Source of the DNA: Niastella vici
GTDB lineage: Bacteria; Bacteroidota; Bacteroidia; Chitinophagales; Chitinophagaceae
Direction: 5' to 3'
NCBI RefSeq assembly: GCF_002077945.1
Contig: NZ_LVYD01000048.1
Location: 124,001 to 188,000, forward strand
Length of the DNA stretch: 64,000 nucleotides
This document shows positions 25,229 through 34,636 of the stretch, piece by piece. The number at the start of each line of letters is the position of its first letter. Position 1 is the stretch's first letter. The notes below the pieces were generated by a model, which saw only the letters and a list, made by a program, of their open reading frames with translations, was not told where the DNA came from and did not search any database. Position numbers and translations under genes: made by a program.

Positions 25229-26381
25229 CCATACATCTCTTGATAATTTACTAATTAATGAAAAAGCAGAAGCAGCTTTGCATCATACCCTTATTTCAAA
25301 AGAAGAGGCAGCAGCTATCAAACAAACATATCCTGTCAATTTATACTCGCCCAATATATTTATACGGATAGGATTATTTCTGCTTACAGTAGTAATCATT
25401 CTTTTGGGGTTTGGTTTATTTTGCCTGTTAATATTAAACGGCAGAGAGACGGCGTTTGGTGTACTTGCCCTTGTTACTTCTTTGGGCACGTATGGAGCGC
25501 TGGAATTTTTAATCAGCGAGAAAAAGCTTTACCGGTCGGGAATCGACGATGCCATGATATGGCTAAGCATCGCATTCATGGTAACGGCCGTCAACCTGCT
25601 ATTTTCCTCCCCATCATTCCTTGCCCAATCGGTACTGGTTTTTATACTGGCCGCTTATTTCCTGCTGCGGTTTGGCAATATTCTTATGGGCGGTCTTGCT
25701 TTTATTGCGTTCCTTTCCATTGTATTTAATGGCGCCATTAAATTGGGCGATAGCGCAAAAACAGCCATGCCCTTTCTGCTCATGGCCATTTCCATTTCTG
25801 TTTACTGGCTTGTACGGAAATACAAAAATGACAACCGCTTACGCTATTATAAAGCCTGTTGCACGTTTGTAGAGATATTGGCCCTGCTTACCCTGTATAT
25901 TGCCGGAAATTATTTTGCAGTAAGAGAAGTAAGCAACTTACTATTTGAGCTCAATTTAAAAGAAGGTGAATCTATACCTGCCGGATGGTTTTTCTGGATC
26001 TGGACAGCGCTTCTTCCTTTAGTATACATCTTCAGAGGCATACAAAAGAGGGATGGTATAATATTGAGAACTGGTTTAATTCTGGTGGCAGCCATTGTAT
26101 TCACTGTACGATATTACCATCACATTGCGCCCATTGAAATAGCGATGAGTATCGGTGGCCTTATAATGATACTTGTGGCGTATGGCATTACCAAATACCT
26201 TACCCCGTCCAAACATGGATTTACGCATGCCGAACCGAATGATCCGCAGCTGGCGGGATTGCTTCAGGTAGAGTCATTAGTAGTTGCGCAAACTTTCCAA
26301 ACAACACCGGCAGCGCCAGATAAGCATTTTGATTTTGGTGAAGGCAGCACGGGTGGCGGGGGCGCTACGGGGAGTTATTAA
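25215..26381 (+). CDS. DUF2157/DUF4401-like multi-spanning membrane protein with Gly-rich tail
   Basis: 388 residues. It has the same plan as the gene it overlaps: a short cytosolic head (LINEKAEAALHHTLISKEEAAAIKQTYP), then about 10 TM helices, so the two look like diverged paralogues. The C-terminus after the last TM is soluble and ends DFGEGSTGGGGATGSY, a glycine-rich tail like those of some TPM-domain membrane proteins. No catalytic motif was seen. It is convergent with the ATP-grasp gene, 8 bp apart. Confidence 0.72.
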   Translation: MIAYNHTSLDNLLINEKAEAALHHTLISKEEAAAIKQTYPVNLYSPNIFIRIGLFLLTVVIILLGFGLFCLLILNGRETAFGVLALVTSLGTYGALEFLISEKKLYRSGIDDAMIWLSIAFMVTAVNLLFSSPSFLAQSVLVFILAAYFLLRFGNILMGGLAFIAFLSIVFNGAIKLGDSAKTAMPFLLMAISISVYWLVRKYKNDNRLRYYKACCTFVEILALLTLYIAGNYFAVREVSNLLFELNLKEGESIPAGWFFWIWTALLPLVYIFRGIQKRDGIILRTGLILVAAIVFTVRYYHHIAPIEIAMSIGGLIMILVAYGITKYLTPSKHGFTHAEPNDPQLAGLLQVESLVVAQTFQTTPAAPDKHFDFGEGSTGGGGATGSY

Positions 26382-26388
26382 CAATGTT

Positions 26389-27108
26389 TCATATATTATT
26401 CACCGTTGCCCCAATGATACAATCAATTACCTTCTCAGCATTGCAGCTGTTCAAACCCGCACCCCAACAGGCATTGAATTCAAGGACGAACCAACCCGTT
26501 TGTTCACTGAATGCAATATCTATAACCACTACGCGGGGCAGCTGCTCTTTATTATTGGTAATAAAGTCAGCCACAAATTTTTCTGCTTCCTGCAGATTGG
26601 CCGAGCCTTCGTAAAAAGCTATGTCGCGCACGGTGCCATCGTTACTATAACACCTTGCCTCTGCCTGTATAGTATCAATGATATTGGAAATTAAGATCTC
26701 CTCTGTTTCCGGAAGACCTTCCGTTGCCCTTTGAAAGTCGTGTAATGTTTGAAAAATACCTGCTAAAAATATTTTTGGAACAACGGGTTTAGCAAAAAGA
26801 GGGAAATGGCTATCGGTTAGTTGTCCGGCTTGTTTTAACTGAACTGTTCTCTTTGTCCATTTATGTTCAAGCCTTGCAATTAGTGTATCATCAGGCGAAA
26901 CTAACTCCACATTATAGATCTGGGCCAGTACAAAAGCAAATGCCTGGTTTCCATATATGGCAATTTTTTGCATTGCCAGGTCTTCGTCTCTAACCCAGAA
27001 CTTACCTAACCTTCTGACCCCGCCGCCATGTTTTACCCAAGCAGCGGCTACCTGATCTGATTCCGGGTCTGCTTTTTCCGGTATTAAAAGAGTGATGAAG
27101 TTATTCAT
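26389..27108 (-). CDS. ATP-grasp domain protein (DUF4343/R2K-like)
   Basis: 239 residues, soluble. The start lies at MNNFITLLIPEKADPESDQVAAAW. The middle (HFPLFAKPVVPKIFLAGIF) looks like the ATP-grasp lysine strand, and the C-terminus RVVVIDIAFSEQTGWFVLEFNACWGAGLNSCNAEK carries the Mg-binding E-x-N motif (LEFNACWG) of the DUF4343 family. ATP-grasp ligases join a carboxylate to an amine using ATP; R2K relatives are thought to modify proteins or peptides. The substrate is unknown. It is transcribed alone. Confidence 0.75.
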   Translation of the reverse strand: MNNFITLLIPEKADPESDQVAAAWVKHGGGVRRLGKFWVRDEDLAMQKIAIYGNQAFAFVLAQIYNVELVSPDDTLIARLEHKWTKRTVQLKQAGQLTDSHFPLFAKPVVPKIFLAGIFQTLHDFQRATEGLPETEEILISNIIDTIQAEARCYSNDGTVRDIAFYEGSANLQEAEKFVADFITNNKEQLPRVVVIDIAFSEQTGWFVLEFNACWGAGLNSCNAEKVIDCIIGATVNNI

Positions 27109-27463
27109 AACATCTCATTACAAATGAAAAATACAAAAATATCTACTGATTAAAATGGTCGTTACAACAAAATAATATCTTTATATATTATCAATAGCCA
27201 ATTATCCTTTGAAATAACTAAAAATCCATCTATGAAATACCGTCTACTGTTTATACCCCTACTCTCCCAATCGGGATTAAGTTCCTCAAAACCACCTGAT
27301 CTCCGCTTTTTGTAATACATATGATCAATTTAGGTTAATGGGTACTGTTGCATTCAGTTACCCCTTAGGTATGGTTTTTGTTTAAGTCAAAGCCAGTGTG
27401 ATTTGACTATGAAAACATAATCCTTTTATATAATACAAAATCACCTTAAAACAACCTTACTCT
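27109..27463. other. 355-bp intergenic region, no gene seen
   Basis: AT-rich spacer between two divergent genes (ATP-grasp, leftward; reprolysin-type protease, rightward). No exact TAnnTTTG promoter, repeat or RNA-like fold was noticed on either strand. Confidence 0.5.
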
Positions 27464-30400
27464 ATGACGCGCAGACTGCTGCTGTCGCTTGCGACCTGCC
27501 TGCCTATCTTGCATGCTATGGCGCAAGACGGACTATGGACTCCTGTTACGAAAAGCTCCTTACAAACCTATCTGAATGGCCGCTCTGCAGCTTCACCAAT
27601 GCCCACACATTATGAGCTGGTAAAGCTGAACTTCAACCTGCTGCAAACGTTGCAACAACAAGCGCCATTAATAAAGCCAGGTGAACGTTCATCCCTATCG
27701 CCTGTACGCATTTCCCTTCCCCTACCCGTTGCCGGTAAAACTTTATCGAGCGCTTTTACAGAATCGCCTGTACTTGTTGATGCGCTCACAAAACAATTAA
27801 CCGGTTTAAAAACCTACGAATTAAAAGATCCGGTTACCCTTGGTTTGCAAGGACGGTTAACCATCACAGCACAAGGTGTTACCGGTTTGATCTTTACAAC
27901 CAATGGCAGCGCATATATCAGTCCGTTGGGGGCCGATCAACCGGGCGTGCATATGGTATATTACGTAAAAGACATCCCTGTTACGGAACCTATCTTATGC
28001 GGGGCAAAAGAAGTAGTGGAAGGCGCAGCCAACCGTGTTGCGGCCGTACAGGCAAGTGATTGCAGACTGCGTAATTACAAACTGGCTGTTGCTGCTACCG
28101 GCGAATACACTTACTGGGCAGGCGGCACACAAAGCCAGGCGCTCACCTATATCGCCACGCTGGTGAACGATGTAACATCCATTTACCAACGCGATGCGGG
28201 AATCACATTTACGCTGGTAAGCAATAACAGCATTATTTTTACCGACTCACTTTCCGACCCATATCCTACTGTATCATTTCCTGATGGCACTACTTTAAGT
28301 AACAACCATAGTACACTTGTCACAAATTTGGGAAGCGGCAATTTTGATGAAGGTATTGTATTGAACTATGGTTGGAACGGCGGGCTGGCCTCTTTAGGCG
28401 CCGTTTGCAACGCTACCCGTAAAGGGCAGGCTGCCGCCGGCCTTAATTTCGGTTCAGGCAGCAACCCGACCGCAGGCCCGCAAGGTCCCGTTTTCGTAGG
28501 CACGGTGGCCCATGAAATGGGACACCAGTTCAATGCTACGCACACGATGGCTGCTACCAATGGCGCCTGCAGCGGTAATACTACTTCAGCTACGGCCTAT
28601 GAACCGGGCGGCGGTTCCACCATTATGGCTTATGCCGGCTCCTGTACCGGCAACTCTTATCAAAATAATTCAGACCTGTATTTTCATGGCGGCAGCATTT
28701 TACAGATCGCCAGTTTTTCTGTAAACTCTGCCACCTGTGTTACGCCTATCACTACGAGCAATACAGCACCCACTATAACGGTGGCGGCTACGGCCTATAC
28801 AATACCTGTATCAACGCCTTTTATGCTTTCAGCAACCGGTACAGATATGACCAATAGTACTTTGTACTATTGCTGGGAACAAATGGATGCAAACGCTACC
28901 ACCACAGCACCGCCTGCGGCAACTGCTACCAGTGGACCGAACTTTCGCTCGTACCCGCCTACCACAAGCAATACCCGGGTGTTTCCCCGCCTGGCTGATC
29001 TTGTTAGCGGCGCCACCACCACTTACGAAGTGTTGCCCAGTGTAACCCGCGCCATGAACTTTCAGGTAATGGTACGTGATGCAGCAAGTGGCGGCGGTTG
29101 TACGGCGCAAACAACCGTAACAGTGAATACCAATACTGCTGCAGGGCCTTTTAGCGTTACTTCACAAAATACAGCCACCAGCTGGACGGCCAATGGCACC
29201 AATACAGCCACAATTACCTGGAACGTGGCAAGTACCAATGTGGCGCCCGTCAACTGTTCAAATGTTGACATTATTTTATCTACCGATGGTGGCCTCACGT
29301 TCACTGATACCCTGGCAGCCAATACCGGCAATGATGGAACAGAAAACATCACCATACCCAGCCTGCCAACATCGATCGGCCGCATAATGGTAAAAGCCCG
29401 CGGCAATATCTTTTTTAATATCAATGCCGCCAATATAACTATTACGAGCAGTTGTTCTGCCAATGGCACATCCTTTACACCAACCACTGATGTTACCGGT
29501 GCTGCCGGCAGTTCGGCCCTTGATCTGAGCTTATCGCCTGTTTATGGAACGGTTGTAAGCATCAGCGGTTCCCTGGCCACCACCGACCCGGCCAGTAACC
29601 TTACTTTATTAAACACCAATACCAATTCCTGCGCAGGTTTCAGCAACGTTTACCTGTACGATGCGTACCGGTTCACCCCCAGCGTAAGTGGTACCTATAC
29701 CTTTACCCGTACCACCGGCAGTTCTTCCGATATTTTTAACCTGTATTCAGATGCATTTGTCCCCGGCAACGCCTGTAGTAATTTTATTACTTCGAGCGGC
29801 CGGTACAATGGTGCTTCTGCCTCTATTGTAAATAGCTATACGGCTACTTTAAATGCGGGCCAGTATTATACCATGACGGTTGGCTCTTTTAACAACAGTG
29901 GAAACAGCCCCATTTTCCCCGACAATTATACTATCACGGCCACCGGCCCAGGCACCCTGTATTCAAACACGCCCAATCCCGGTGCAGGATTCAGCTACAC
30001 ATACGTGATAGTTGACAATGCCACCGGCCTCATAAAAGCCATTGATGCGAGCGCCAACCTGAGCAATGCTGCCACTTACCCGGCTGGCAGCAATTATACG
30101 GTGTATGGCCTTTCCTATTCCAATGCTGTTTCTGCGGCAGCACTGAATTCATACGCGGGCACCTCCTTTACTTCATTCAAAAACGCCTTGCTGTATAATC
30201 CTGCCACACTTTGTGGAAGCGTTAGCCTGAACAATATAGATGTAGCTGTTACAGCCATATTGTTCGCACAAACAATACCGCTTAACGCCTATAAGAAAGG
30301 AAATACGGTCAATCTTAAATGGACGACCACCGCAGAACAGAACAGCAGCTATTTTGAGATCTGGCGTTCGGCAAACGGCAATGATTTTAATGAGCTTACC

Positions 30401-30811
30401 GGCAGGGTGACTGCAAAAGGAAATAATAGCTCAACTGTTGACTATGAGTTGAATGATTATTCTCCACTGGCTACCTGGAATTATTACCGGGTAAAACAAG
30501 TTGATGCAAACGGCAATTCAACATGGGGAAGTGTTGCGCGCATCAATATGCAGCAGGAGCAAACAACGCTGTCGGTATATCCCAACCCGGTAAAAACATC
30601 CCTTACGCTTGAATACCTTTCTGCCAGCGTAGAAACAATAGGTGTTCGGGTGCTCAATAGCGAAGGTAACCTGGTTTATCAATCACGCTTTACCGCGCAA
30701 AATGGCACCAACCTGTATAAGGTACCGGTTGGCGCATTACCCCAGGGTATATATGTAGTGCAGTTGGTTAGCACTTCAGGAAGTGTTACCGCACGGTTTG
30801 TGAAAGAATAA
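27464..30811 (+). CDS. Secreted reprolysin-like (M12B) zinc metalloprotease with T9SS sorting domain
   Basis: 1115 residues. Signal peptide 1-21 (ILHAMAQ), a propeptide-like region, then a metzincin catalytic domain: H350-E-M-G-H-x-F-x-x-x-H with ATHT, and the Met-turn STIMAYAGSC (M388). Beyond about 430 lie Ig/Fn3-like modules (TSWTANGTNTATITWNVAST; VNLKWTTTAEQNSSYFEIWR). The last ~75 residues (SVYPNPVKTSLTLEY from 1037, then PQGIYVVQL...RFVKE) are a T9SS type A sorting domain, so it is exported across the outer membrane and probably anchored or released at the surface. It should degrade external protein. A terminator follows. Confidence 0.93.
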   Translation: MTRRLLLSLATCLPILHAMAQDGLWTPVTKSSLQTYLNGRSAASPMPTHYELVKLNFNLLQTLQQQAPLIKPGERSSLSPVRISLPLPVAGKTLSSAFTESPVLVDALTKQLTGLKTYELKDPVTLGLQGRLTITAQGVTGLIFTTNGSAYISPLGADQPGVHMVYYVKDIPVTEPILCGAKEVVEGAANRVAAVQASDCRLRNYKLAVAATGEYTYWAGGTQSQALTYIATLVNDVTSIYQRDAGITFTLVSNNSIIFTDSLSDPYPTVSFPDGTTLSNNHSTLVTNLGSGNFDEGIVLNYGWNGGLASLGAVCNATRKGQAAAGLNFGSGSNPTAGPQGPVFVGTVAHEMGHQFNATHTMAATNGACSGNTTSATAYEPGGGSTIMAYAGSCTGNSYQNNSDLYFHGGSILQIASFSVNSATCVTPITTSNTAPTITVAATAYTIPVSTPFMLSATGTDMTNSTLYYCWEQMDANATTTAPPAATATSGPNFRSYPPTTSNTRVFPRLADLVSGATTTYEVLPSVTRAMNFQVMVRDAASGGGCTAQTTVTVNTNTAAGPFSVTSQNTATSWTANGTNTATITWNVASTNVAPVNCSNVDIILSTDGGLTFTDTLAANTGNDGTENITIPSLPTSIGRIMVKARGNIFFNINAANITITSSCSANGTSFTPTTDVTGAAGSSALDLSLSPVYGTVVSISGSLATTDPASNLTLLNTNTNSCAGFSNVYLYDAYRFTPSVSGTYTFTRTTGSSSDIFNLYSDAFVPGNACSNFITSSGRYNGASASIVNSYTATLNAGQYYTMTVGSFNNSGNSPIFPDNYTITATGPGTLYSNTPNPGAGFSYTYVIVDNATGLIKAIDASANLSNAATYPAGSNYTVYGLSYSNAVSAAALNSYAGTSFTSFKNALLYNPATLCGSVSLNNIDVAVTAILFAQTIPLNAYKKGNTVNLKWTTTAEQNSSYFEIWRSANGNDFNELTGRVTAKGNNSSTVDYELNDYSPLATWNYYRVKQVDANGNSTWGSVARINMQQEQTTLSVYPNPVKTSLTLEYLSASVETIGVRVLNSEGNLVYQSRFTAQNGTNLYKVPVGALPQGIYVVQLVSTSGSVTARFVKE

Positions 30812-30833
30812 GAACAGGCAACAACATAAAGAA

Positions 30834-30872
30834 AAGGGCATTTAACCAGCTAAGGGTTAGATGCCTTTTTCT
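30834..30872 (+). terminator. Terminator after the reprolysin gene
   Basis: GGCATTTAACC pairs with GGGTTAGATGCC (one or two imperfections), followed by TTTTTCTTTT. Confidence 0.8.
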
Positions 30873-30981
30873 TTTCAGGCCCTACATGGCAAGATCGTTG
30901 AATATTTGGCTAATCCTTTATTGCATAGCCAGTACATTTATTCTTTAGTTGCATGCCTGTTATGCATCTAAATTTTGCCGT

Positions 30982-32478
30982 ATGAAGAAATTTTCCCGGT
31001 TTTTCTTACTAAGCAGTTTTCTTCTTTGTACAGTAACTATATACGCCCAAAATGTTGACAAAGACGCCAGGGCGGAACACTCCATGATCAATGTAAAAGA
31101 AGAAAAGACTGCCACGCATACCACGCATACCGGTGCGCAATGGTTTCCCGAAGCCGGGCTTGGCCTGTTCATTCATTGGGGGTTATCTTCTGTAAAAAAC
31201 ATGGACATCAGCTGGCCAATGATCCCGGGCCGGGCGCTCAGTGAGAAGAAACTGGATTCGGCAGAACTACAGCGGGTGGTTCGCGAAAAAGATTATAACC
31301 TGAATGGAAAGCCGCCCGTTATTACGCCCACTGAATATTGGGCGATGGCCAGGGATTTTAATCCACAGCATTATAATCCTGATAAATGGATAAAAGCAGC
31401 AAAGGATGCCGGCTTTCAGTATGTAGTGCTTACAACCCGTCATCACGAGGGCTTTGCACTATGGCCAAGCGCTTATGGAGATTTCAGTACCAAAAATTAT
31501 ATTGGTGGAACAGATCTGCTGAAGCCTTATGTGGATGCAGTTCGAAAATATGGATTGAAATTGGGTTTTTATTATTCTCCCCCCAATTGGTATTTCGACC
31601 GGGATTATATGAGTTTCATTTACGGCCGGGCTTATACCCTGAACCCCTCTTTACCAAAAGTTGATGCAGACCTGAATCCCAGAACAGCCAAAAGATCAGA
31701 AGAGGAGATCAAACAACACCAGGCAGCATATGCAGCCATGGTGAAAGGCCAGGTTGAAGAATTGCTTACCCGCTATGGTAAAATTGATCTGATCTGGTTC
31801 GATGGAAAACCACCTGTTCCCAATGCCACTGAAATAATTACCCAGGAGGAGATGCGAAAATTACAACCAGGCATTGTTATCAATCCGCGCCTGCATGGAA
31901 AAGGCGATTATATCACTTTTGAACGAAATCCACCCAAACAGGACCCCGGAGATACCTGGGCTGAGTTTTGCAATACCTGGACGAATAGTTGGGCCAATAG
32001 TAATACGCAACCCTTCCGGTCGAATGCATTTGTATTGGGAGAATTCGTTTCTGCACGAGCCTGGGGTGTGAACTACCTGTTAGGTGTAGGCCCTACAGCT
32101 GATGGTGTTTTTCCACAGTCAGTGTACGACAACATGAAAGTTGTTGCCGGCTGGATGAAAAAGAACAGCCGTTCGGTTCAGCAGGTACAGCAATTACCTG
32201 CCGGCGAAACGGCTTCGGTTCCTGCTACAGCCAACAAAAATTACCGGTACCTGTTCGCCATTCCTGCATTTAAAGAAGGTGGCAAATATGACGCAGACCG
32301 CTTACCGGCAAAGGATACTACGATCAGCCTGCAAACAACCTTGCAGCCAACAGCAGTTTCCCTGTTGGGTTCCAAACAAAAAATAAATTATAAATATACC
32401 AACGGCCAGCTGATCATTGATTTACCGGCCGGCATTCGTACCGATCTGGTCGATGTGATTGAGGTTAAATTAAACTGA
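30982..32478 (+). CDS. GH29 alpha-L-fucosidase
   Basis: 498 residues from the ATG at 30982; upstream in-frame TTG/ATG codons would put basic residues ahead of a good signal peptide (FFLLSSFLLCTVTIYAQ). GH29 blocks: WFPEAGLGLFIHWGLSS, AMARDFNPQHYNPDKWIKAAKDAGFQYVVLTTRHHEGFALW, KLGFYYSPPNWY and the nucleophile region IDLIWFDG (D274). A C-terminal beta domain completes the fold. It removes alpha-L-fucose from glycans in the periplasm or at the surface. No fucose permease or other fucose gene is nearby, so it seems to be a single scavenging enzyme rather than part of a larger locus. Confidence 0.93.
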   Translation: MKKFSRFFLLSSFLLCTVTIYAQNVDKDARAEHSMINVKEEKTATHTTHTGAQWFPEAGLGLFIHWGLSSVKNMDISWPMIPGRALSEKKLDSAELQRVVREKDYNLNGKPPVITPTEYWAMARDFNPQHYNPDKWIKAAKDAGFQYVVLTTRHHEGFALWPSAYGDFSTKNYIGGTDLLKPYVDAVRKYGLKLGFYYSPPNWYFDRDYMSFIYGRAYTLNPSLPKVDADLNPRTAKRSEEEIKQHQAAYAAMVKGQVEELLTRYGKIDLIWFDGKPPVPNATEIITQEEMRKLQPGIVINPRLHGKGDYITFERNPPKQDPGDTWAEFCNTWTNSWANSNTQPFRSNAFVLGEFVSARAWGVNYLLGVGPTADGVFPQSVYDNMKVVAGWMKKNSRSVQQVQQLPAGETASVPATANKNYRYLFAIPAFKEGGKYDADRLPAKDTTISLQTTLQPTAVSLLGSKQKINYKYTNGQLIIDLPAGIRTDLVDVIEVKLN

Positions 32479-32757
32479 GGCCGCTGTTTGTTCATCGGCG
32501 AACAGCCCGGGTTCAGCATTTTGTTGGAATATCAAAACAGCATTGGTCATTGCTGCATGATAACCCAGAAAATAAACAGCGATCAGCGGTAAGGCCAGAA
32601 CGCTTTCTACAAAAAATTGCGATTCTTCAGGAACCGGTATCAGGAGTAGTTGAAAAACATGCCCCCTAATGAAAAGGGTAAATTCAAATGCCAGTTCATT
32701 TATTAACCAGAAGGAAATAATTTCCTTTTTCCTGCCATGGTGATGCCAATTACGCAA
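32470..32757 (-). CDS. Doubtful small membrane-type frame, possibly a gene remnant
   Basis: 95 codons from a TTG with no in-frame ATG before the middle. The text is protein-like: two hydrophobic stretches (LAFEFTLFIRGHVFQLLLIPV and ESVLALPLIAVYFLGYHAAM) and a reasonable end. It overlaps the last 9 bp of the fucosidase on the other strand. No family is recognised. It may be a decayed fragment of a membrane gene or a chance frame. Confidence 0.25.
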   Translation of the reverse strand: MRNWHHHGRKKEIISFWLINELAFEFTLFIRGHVFQLLLIPVPEESQFFVESVLALPLIAVYFLGYHAAMTNAVLIFQQNAEPGLFADEQTAASV

Positions 32758-32860
32758 TGTATCTGCGCAGCCATCTCCCCAGCCCCACTACATTAAAAGA
32801 ATCTCCCAATTAAAAAGCTGAAAACCAGGAACCTTAAAATATTTTCAGAAAAATATTTTA

Positions 32861-32881
32861 CTACGCAGGTCGGCTGCGTAG
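32861..32881. promoter_or_regulatory. Perfect inverted repeat upstream of the Ro60-like gene
   Basis: CTACGCAG-GTCGG-CTGCGTAG, 8-bp arms and 5-bp centre, ends 44 bp before the TROVE start codon. Just before it lies a second imperfect repeat of AAATATTTT words (32837-32860). The site could be an operator or a 5' UTR hairpin. No T-run follows, so it is not a terminator. Confidence 0.45.
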
Positions 32882-32925
32882 CAGCATATGCATATTTGCT
32901 ATGTCAATACGATAAAACAAATTTT

Positions 32926-34455
32926 ATGAGATTCAATTTCAGTACTAAAGACAAAACAGCAGCAGTAAACCACGCGGGTGCTAAAGCTTATACTTTAACT
33001 CCTGAAATGGAATTATATACTGCCATTGCTACCACAATGCTTAATGATTCCTTTTATGAGAAAGCAGATGCCCGGTTAGCAAGGATAAAAAATTTGATGA
33101 CGAAGGTAAAAGCTCCTTTCATTGCCAAACTCGCAGTATATGCACGGCAGGAAATGAATTTGCGTACCGCACCAGTTGTGCTGGCCACTGAACTGGCTAA
33201 AATTCATAAAGGAGATGACCTGGTAGCAAAAATGGTTGAAAAAGTAGTAAAAAGACCCGATGAGATAACCGAAATGCTGGCCTATTATCAAATAGCCAAT
33301 GAAAGAACAGGAAATAAAAAATTGAATAAATTTTCTAAACAGCTGCAAAAGGGGTTAGCTGCCTCATTCAACAACTTTGATGAATACCAATTTGCAAAAT
33401 ATAACCGGGCCACGGAAGTAAAATTGCGTGATGCATTATTTCTTGTTCACCCAAAAGCCAGGGATGAAGCGCAGCAATTGCTTTTCAATAAGATCGTGAA
33501 CAATGAACTGGCTGTTCCCTATACATGGGAAACCGAGCTTTCTGCACTGGGACAACAAACGTTTACCTCAGCATATGCGAAGAAAAATGCGATCAAAGCA
33601 AAATGGGAAGAACTGATAAGCAGCAGGAAATTAGGGTATATGGCCCTGCTTAGAAATTTGAGAAATATCCTGGAAAGTGAAGTAAGTAAAGATCATATAA
33701 AAATAGTGTATGAATACCTTACCAACAAAACCGCGGTTGGTAATTCAAAACAACTGCCATTCAGGTTTCTGGCGGCCTATAAAGAGTTGAAAGCTGTTGA
33801 CTCAGGGTATACTTCCTATATAATGAAAGCTTTGGAAAATGCATTGGTATTAAGTGTGCAAAACATGAAAGGCTTTGACCTGGAAACAAAAGTGGTTATT
33901 GCCTGTGACGTATCCGGATCTATGCAGCAGCCGGTTTCTGCGAAAAGCAAAGTGTTGATGTATGATATTGGTTTGTTGCTTGGAATGCTGTTGCAATCGA
34001 GATGTGAAAATGTACTGACTGGTATGTTTGGTGACACCTGGAAAACAGTGCCTTTGCCTTCTACCGGAGTATTGGCTAATGTGGATGCATTCTATAAAAG
34101 GGAAGGTGAAGTTGGTTATTCAACCAATGGATATCTCGTTCTGAAAGACCTGATAGCTAAAAAATATGTGGCAGATAAGATCATGTTGTTTACCGATACC
34201 CAATTGTGGGACAGCAACACCAATAACCAGGGTGCAGAGAATACTATTAGTTATCAATGGAATGCCTATAAAAAAATAGCACCAAACGCAAAATTGTATG
34301 TCTTTGATCTGGCAGGGCATAAACATGTGCCATTAAAAGTTGAGCAAAATGGGGTTCATTTGATTGCAGGCTGGAGCGATAAAGTGTTTGAAGTGATGGA
34401 TGCAATTGAAGATGGCGCCAATGCACTTGATGCAGTTAAAAAGATAGAATTATAA
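32926..34455 (+). CDS. rsr: TROVE-domain protein, Ro60/Rsr orthologue
   Basis: 509 residues from the ATG at 32926. Residues about 15-310 form the TROVE HEAT-repeat ring (GAKAYTLTPEMELYTAIATTML; KVKAPFIAKLAVYARQEMNL; MALLRNLRNILE; LPFRFLAAYKEL), and residues 320-509 a von Willebrand A domain with MIDAS D328-V-S-G-S and MLFTDTQLWD. This is the Ro60 architecture: the ring holds the 3' ends of misfolded RNA and its rim binds Y RNAs, which gate access or tether nucleases such as PNPase. Three Y RNA-like units start 15 bp downstream, as in other bacterial Ro loci. No RtcB ligase gene lies nearby. Confidence 0.95.
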   Translation: MRFNFSTKDKTAAVNHAGAKAYTLTPEMELYTAIATTMLNDSFYEKADARLARIKNLMTKVKAPFIAKLAVYARQEMNLRTAPVVLATELAKIHKGDDLVAKMVEKVVKRPDEITEMLAYYQIANERTGNKKLNKFSKQLQKGLAASFNNFDEYQFAKYNRATEVKLRDALFLVHPKARDEAQQLLFNKIVNNELAVPYTWETELSALGQQTFTSAYAKKNAIKAKWEELISSRKLGYMALLRNLRNILESEVSKDHIKIVYEYLTNKTAVGNSKQLPFRFLAAYKELKAVDSGYTSYIMKALENALVLSVQNMKGFDLETKVVIACDVSGSMQQPVSAKSKVLMYDIGLLLGMLLQSRCENVLTGMFGDTWKTVPLPSTGVLANVDAFYKREGEVGYSTNGYLVLKDLIAKKYVADKIMLFTDTQLWDSNTNNQGAENTISYQWNAYKKIAPNAKLYVFDLAGHKHVPLKVEQNGVHLIAGWSDKVFEVMDAIEDGANALDAVKKIEL

Positions 34456-34470
34456 TAAGCTATTTGCAGA

Positions 34471-34630
34471 TAAAAACTGTAAGTGTCGTAGAGTAGAGTT
34501 ACTTCGATTATGGATCGGGATGTTGCGGGTTCGAATCCCGCTTCCGCAGCCATTCATTCACTCAATGCGGAATAGTTCAATGGAAGAACACCTAACGTAC
34601 TTTATTCGCCTTTTACCTTACAATTTTTTA
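34471..34630 (+). ncRNA. Y RNA-like tRNA-mimic RNA, copy 1
   Basis: About 160 nt. Terminal helix TAAAAACTGTAAG (34471-34483) with CTTACAATTTTTTA (34617-34630). Then a 5' hairpin GTAG-loop-TTAC flanked by the conserved GTGTC and ACTTCGATTA. Then a tRNA-like module in permuted order: T arm GCGGG-TTCGAAT-CCCGC (34525-34541), a closed acceptor-like stem TTCCGCA (34542-34548)/TGCGGAA (34566-34572), and D arm GTTC-AATGGAA-GAAC (34576-34589). GG(a)TGT and ACACC can form the junction stem. A conserved TTCGCCTTTTACC precedes the 3' strand. It begins 15 bp after the Ro60-like stop, so it is probably cut from the same transcript. Known bacterial Y RNAs (YrlA) also mimic tRNA; boundaries are estimated. 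Confidence 0.78.
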
Positions 34631-34636
34631 CCGATG

